The notes under the pieces: generated by a model
Database searches by the model: none
Told to the model about the DNA's origin: nothing
The model's input: only the letters and a program-made list of their open reading frames with translations
Part shown: positions 62,305 through 64,000 of the stretch, one piece after another
Position numbering within the stretch: the first letter of the stretch is position 1
How the letters are laid out: each line of letters begins with the position of its first letter
Assembly (NCBI RefSeq): GCF_900112355.1
Contig: NZ_FOLM01000003.1
Location: 130,274 to 194,273 of the forward strand
From: Streptomyces aidingensis
GTDB lineage: Bacteria; Actinomycetota; Actinomycetes; Streptomycetales; Streptomycetaceae
DNA: 64,000 nt
Direction of reading: 5' to 3'
Made by a program: the position numbers and the translations under genes

Positions 62305-63387
62305 ATGTTCACGCAGACCGGGGAGAGACACACCACGGGGTCCGGCCGGGGCCCGGTGCTGCCGGAGGAGCCGGCCGGGGCGGTCCCGGTGCGGGCGGCG
62401 CTGCTGATCCTCGGTGTGCTGGCGCTCCAGCTCGGCTTCATCCTCTCCTGGACCGGGGCCCTCCACCGCCCCGAGCCCCGGCACATCCCGATCGCCGTGG
62501 TGGCGCCGGAGCAGATCAGAGCGCAGACGGCGGAACGGCTCGACGCGCTGCCGGGCGCACCGCTGGACACCGGGCACCGGGCCGCGGACCAGCGGGAGGC
62601 CCGCGCCCGGATCGAGAACCGGGAGATCGCGGGCGCCCTGATCGTGGACCCGGCCGCCACCACGGACACCCTGCTGCTGGCCTCCGGCGGCGGCGCCGTG
62701 CTCGCCGAGGCGCTCCGGGCGGCGGTCACCGGGGCCGCGGAGGCGGCCGGACGTGAGCTCCGGGTGGCGGATGTGGTCCCGGCCCGGGGCGGGGACAGCC
62801 GTGGGCCGGCACCGTTCTGCCTGGTGGCGGGGTGGTGCGTGGGCGGCTGTCTGGGTGCCGCGGCGCTGGCGGCCGGGGCCGGCGGCCGGCCCGCCGGTCC
62901 GCGGCGGGCCGGGCCCCGGCTGCTGGCGCTGGCGGCGTACGCGGTGGCCGGCGGGACCGGCGGCGCGCTGCTCGCCGGGCCGCTGCTGGGGGCGGTGCCG
63001 GGCGGTCTGCCGGCCCTGTCCGCGCTGGGCGCGCTGGTGGTGTTCGCCACCGGGGCGGCGACCCTGGCGCTCCACGGGCTGTTCGGCACGGCGGGCCTGG
63101 GACTGGCCGCCCTGCTGGTGGCGGTGCTGGGCGGTCCGAGCGCGGGCGGCCTCGCTCCGGGGCCGCTGCTGCCGCCGTTCTGGCAGGACATCGGCCCGGC
63201 GCTGATTCCGGGCGCCGGCGTCTGGTCGGTGCGGTCCGTCGCCTACTTCGACGGCCGGGCCATGGGCGGCCCGCTGCTGGTGCTGGCGCTGTGGGCGGTG
63301 GCCGGCACGCTGGTCGCCCTGCTGGCCGGGTCCGCCCGCCTCCGGGCCGCCGGCCGTGACCCCCTGGCCCGTGCCGTCCACGGCTGA
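62305..63387 (+). CDS. YhgE/DUF3533-type multi-span membrane protein
   Basis: A 360-residue membrane protein. One membrane segment (about 30-50) is followed by an outside domain with 'RHIPIAVVAPEQIRAQTAERLDALPGAP' and 'IENREIAGALIVDPAATTDTLLLASGGGA', which matches the ABC-2/YhgE (Pip-like, DUF3533) outside domain. Five more segments run from about 172 to 345. These proteins resemble ABC-2 permeases without an ATPase; roles in export or cell-envelope traits are suggested, none proven here. GAAAGG precedes the ATG. Confidence 0.8.
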   Translation: MFTQTGERHTTGSGRGPVLPEEPAGAVPVRAALLILGVLALQLGFILSWTGALHRPEPRHIPIAVVAPEQIRAQTAERLDALPGAPLDTGHRAADQREARARIENREIAGALIVDPAATTDTLLLASGGGAVLAEALRAAVTGAAEAAGRELRVADVVPARGGDSRGPAPFCLVAGWCVGGCLGAAALAAGAGGRPAGPRRAGPRLLALAAYAVAGGTGGALLAGPLLGAVPGGLPALSALGALVVFATGAATLALHGLFGTAGLGLAALLVAVLGGPSAGGLAPGPLLPPFWQDIGPALIPGAGVWSVRSVAYFDGRAMGGPLLVLALWAVAGTLVALLAGSARLRAAGRDPLARAVHG

Positions 63388-63436
63388 GTCCCGCGCGGCC
63401 CGCGGTGGGCGGCGCCCTCGCCGGGCGGGGCGGCGT

Positions 63437-64000
63437 TCAGGTCAGGCGCAGGGCGAGGAAGAAGTCGACGCGGTCCTCCAGGCGGGTCAGGTCGCGGGCG
63501 GTGAGCTCCTCGATGCGGCCGATCCGGTAGCGCAGGGTGTTCACATGGACGTGCAGCCGCCCGGCGCAGCGGGTCCAGGAGCCGTCGCAGGCCAGGAACG
63601 CCTCCAGGGTGGGCATCAGTTCGGCCCGGTGGCGGCGGTCGTAGTCGCGCAGCGGGTCCAGCAGCCGGGCGGTGAACACCCGCCGCACCTCCTCCGGAAC
63701 GAACGGCAGCAGCAGTACATGGGAGGCGAGTTCCTCGTCCCCCGCCCCGGCCACCCGCTCGCCGCGGGCCGCCGCCAGCCGCCGGGCGTGCCGGGCCTCC
63801 TCCAGCGCGCCCCGCAGTCCCTCGGCCGGGCCCACCGCCGCCGAGACCCCCACGGTCAGCCGTCCGTCCGGCGCCAGCCCCGCCTCCAGCGCGGCGCGCA
63901 CCGGCTCCAGCAGGGCGCCGGCCCGCACCGGCGGCGCGCCCCCGGCCAGCGGCACCAGCGCCACCGCCTCCCCGGCGCCGTGCCCCACCGCCGCCCCTTC
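63437..64000 (-). CDS. PucR-family regulator, C-terminal part (start outside window)
   Basis: The reverse frame is open from the right edge of the window, giving the last about 187 residues. The C-terminal HTH of PucR/CdaR type is clear: 'LEAFLACDGSWTRCAGRLHVHVNTLRYRIGRIEEL', preceded by a GGDEF-like degenerate domain 'LTVGVSAAVGPAEGLRGALEEARHARRLA'. PucR/CdaR regulators respond to small metabolites; the effector domain lies outside this window. The terminal 'DLTRLEDRVDFFLALRL' is the usual end of the family. Confidence 0.85.
   Translation of the reverse strand, partial: EGAAVGHGAGEAVALVPLAGGAPPVRAGALLEPVRAALEAGLAPDGRLTVGVSAAVGPAEGLRGALEEARHARRLAAARGERVAGAGDEELASHVLLLPFVPEEVRRVFTARLLDPLRDYDRRHRAELMPTLEAFLACDGSWTRCAGRLHVHVNTLRYRIGRIEELTARDLTRLEDRVDFFLALRLT

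Overview
The window is very GC-rich DNA with dense, short-spaced genes and strong third-position G/C. Many starts are GTG, several appear leaderless, and many proteins are Ala/Arg/Pro-rich. Gene families such as DUF3000, SAV2148-type HEPN, DUF1876, DUF5753-XRE and DUF2637, together with the gene order, point to Streptomyces or a close relative. No rRNA, tRNA, CRISPR array, integrase or transposase was found. Most of the window looks like core chromosome with a few accessory inserts.

Layout. (1) 1-6.4 kb: haem synthesis by the coproporphyrin route (hemE, cgoX/hemY, chdC/hemQ), with a DUF4349 lipoprotein and an MHYT membrane sensor between them. (2) 6.4-12 kb: a secreted TAP-type peptidase, then a three-gene set of a DUF692/MNIO iron oxidase, a small protein resembling HvfC/DUF2063 partners, and a TIGR04222 membrane protein with a Gly/Ser/Cys tail. 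The enzyme gene and the two-gene operon are each preceded by the same 18-bp motif; zapE follows. (3) 12-22 kb: a RibD-type reductase, murC, msrB, treZ, an FHA protein, a cellulose-active LPMO with a CebR box, and treY. (4) 22-28 kb: SAV2148-type HEPN protein, CDP-alcohol phosphatidyltransferase, DUF1697, a NarL-type two-component pair and a small membrane protein.

(5) 28-36 kb: a tightly coupled sulfate-assimilation operon (leader peptide, sulfite reductase, zinc-ribbon protein, cysH, cysD, cysN, SsuBC-like ABC genes, CbiX-like chelatase). It has no cysC and no substrate-binding protein gene. (6) 36-38 kb: a GNAT acetyltransferase and a pair of translationally coupled proteins sharing a helical motif. 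(7) 38.3-44.4 kb: adhE, pflB and pflA, a complete anaerobic mixed-acid fermentation module that is surprising in an aerobic actinomycete. (8) 44.4-52 kb: LysR regulator and divergent DapA-like aldolase, a DUF3800-like remnant, an AidB-like acyl-CoA dehydrogenase divergent from a YihY/BrkB protein, a methyltransferase remnant in front of an XRE-DUF5753 regulator, and DUF1876. (9) 52-58 kb: rsgA, lon with an HspR (HAIR) operator, an Ada-AlkA fusion and ogt. (10) 58-64 kb: DUF2637 membrane protein, iron-boxed FhuF-like reductase, GntR regulator, TPR-like protein, YhgE-type membrane protein and the end of a PucR-type regulator.

Most worth following up: the MNIO / HvfC-like / Cys-tail trio with its duplicated regulatory element, the AdhE-PflB-PflA module with an inverted repeat upstream, the sulfur-operon leader peptide and hairpins, and a 37-codon reading frame with a perfect Shine-Dalgarno upstream of rsgA.
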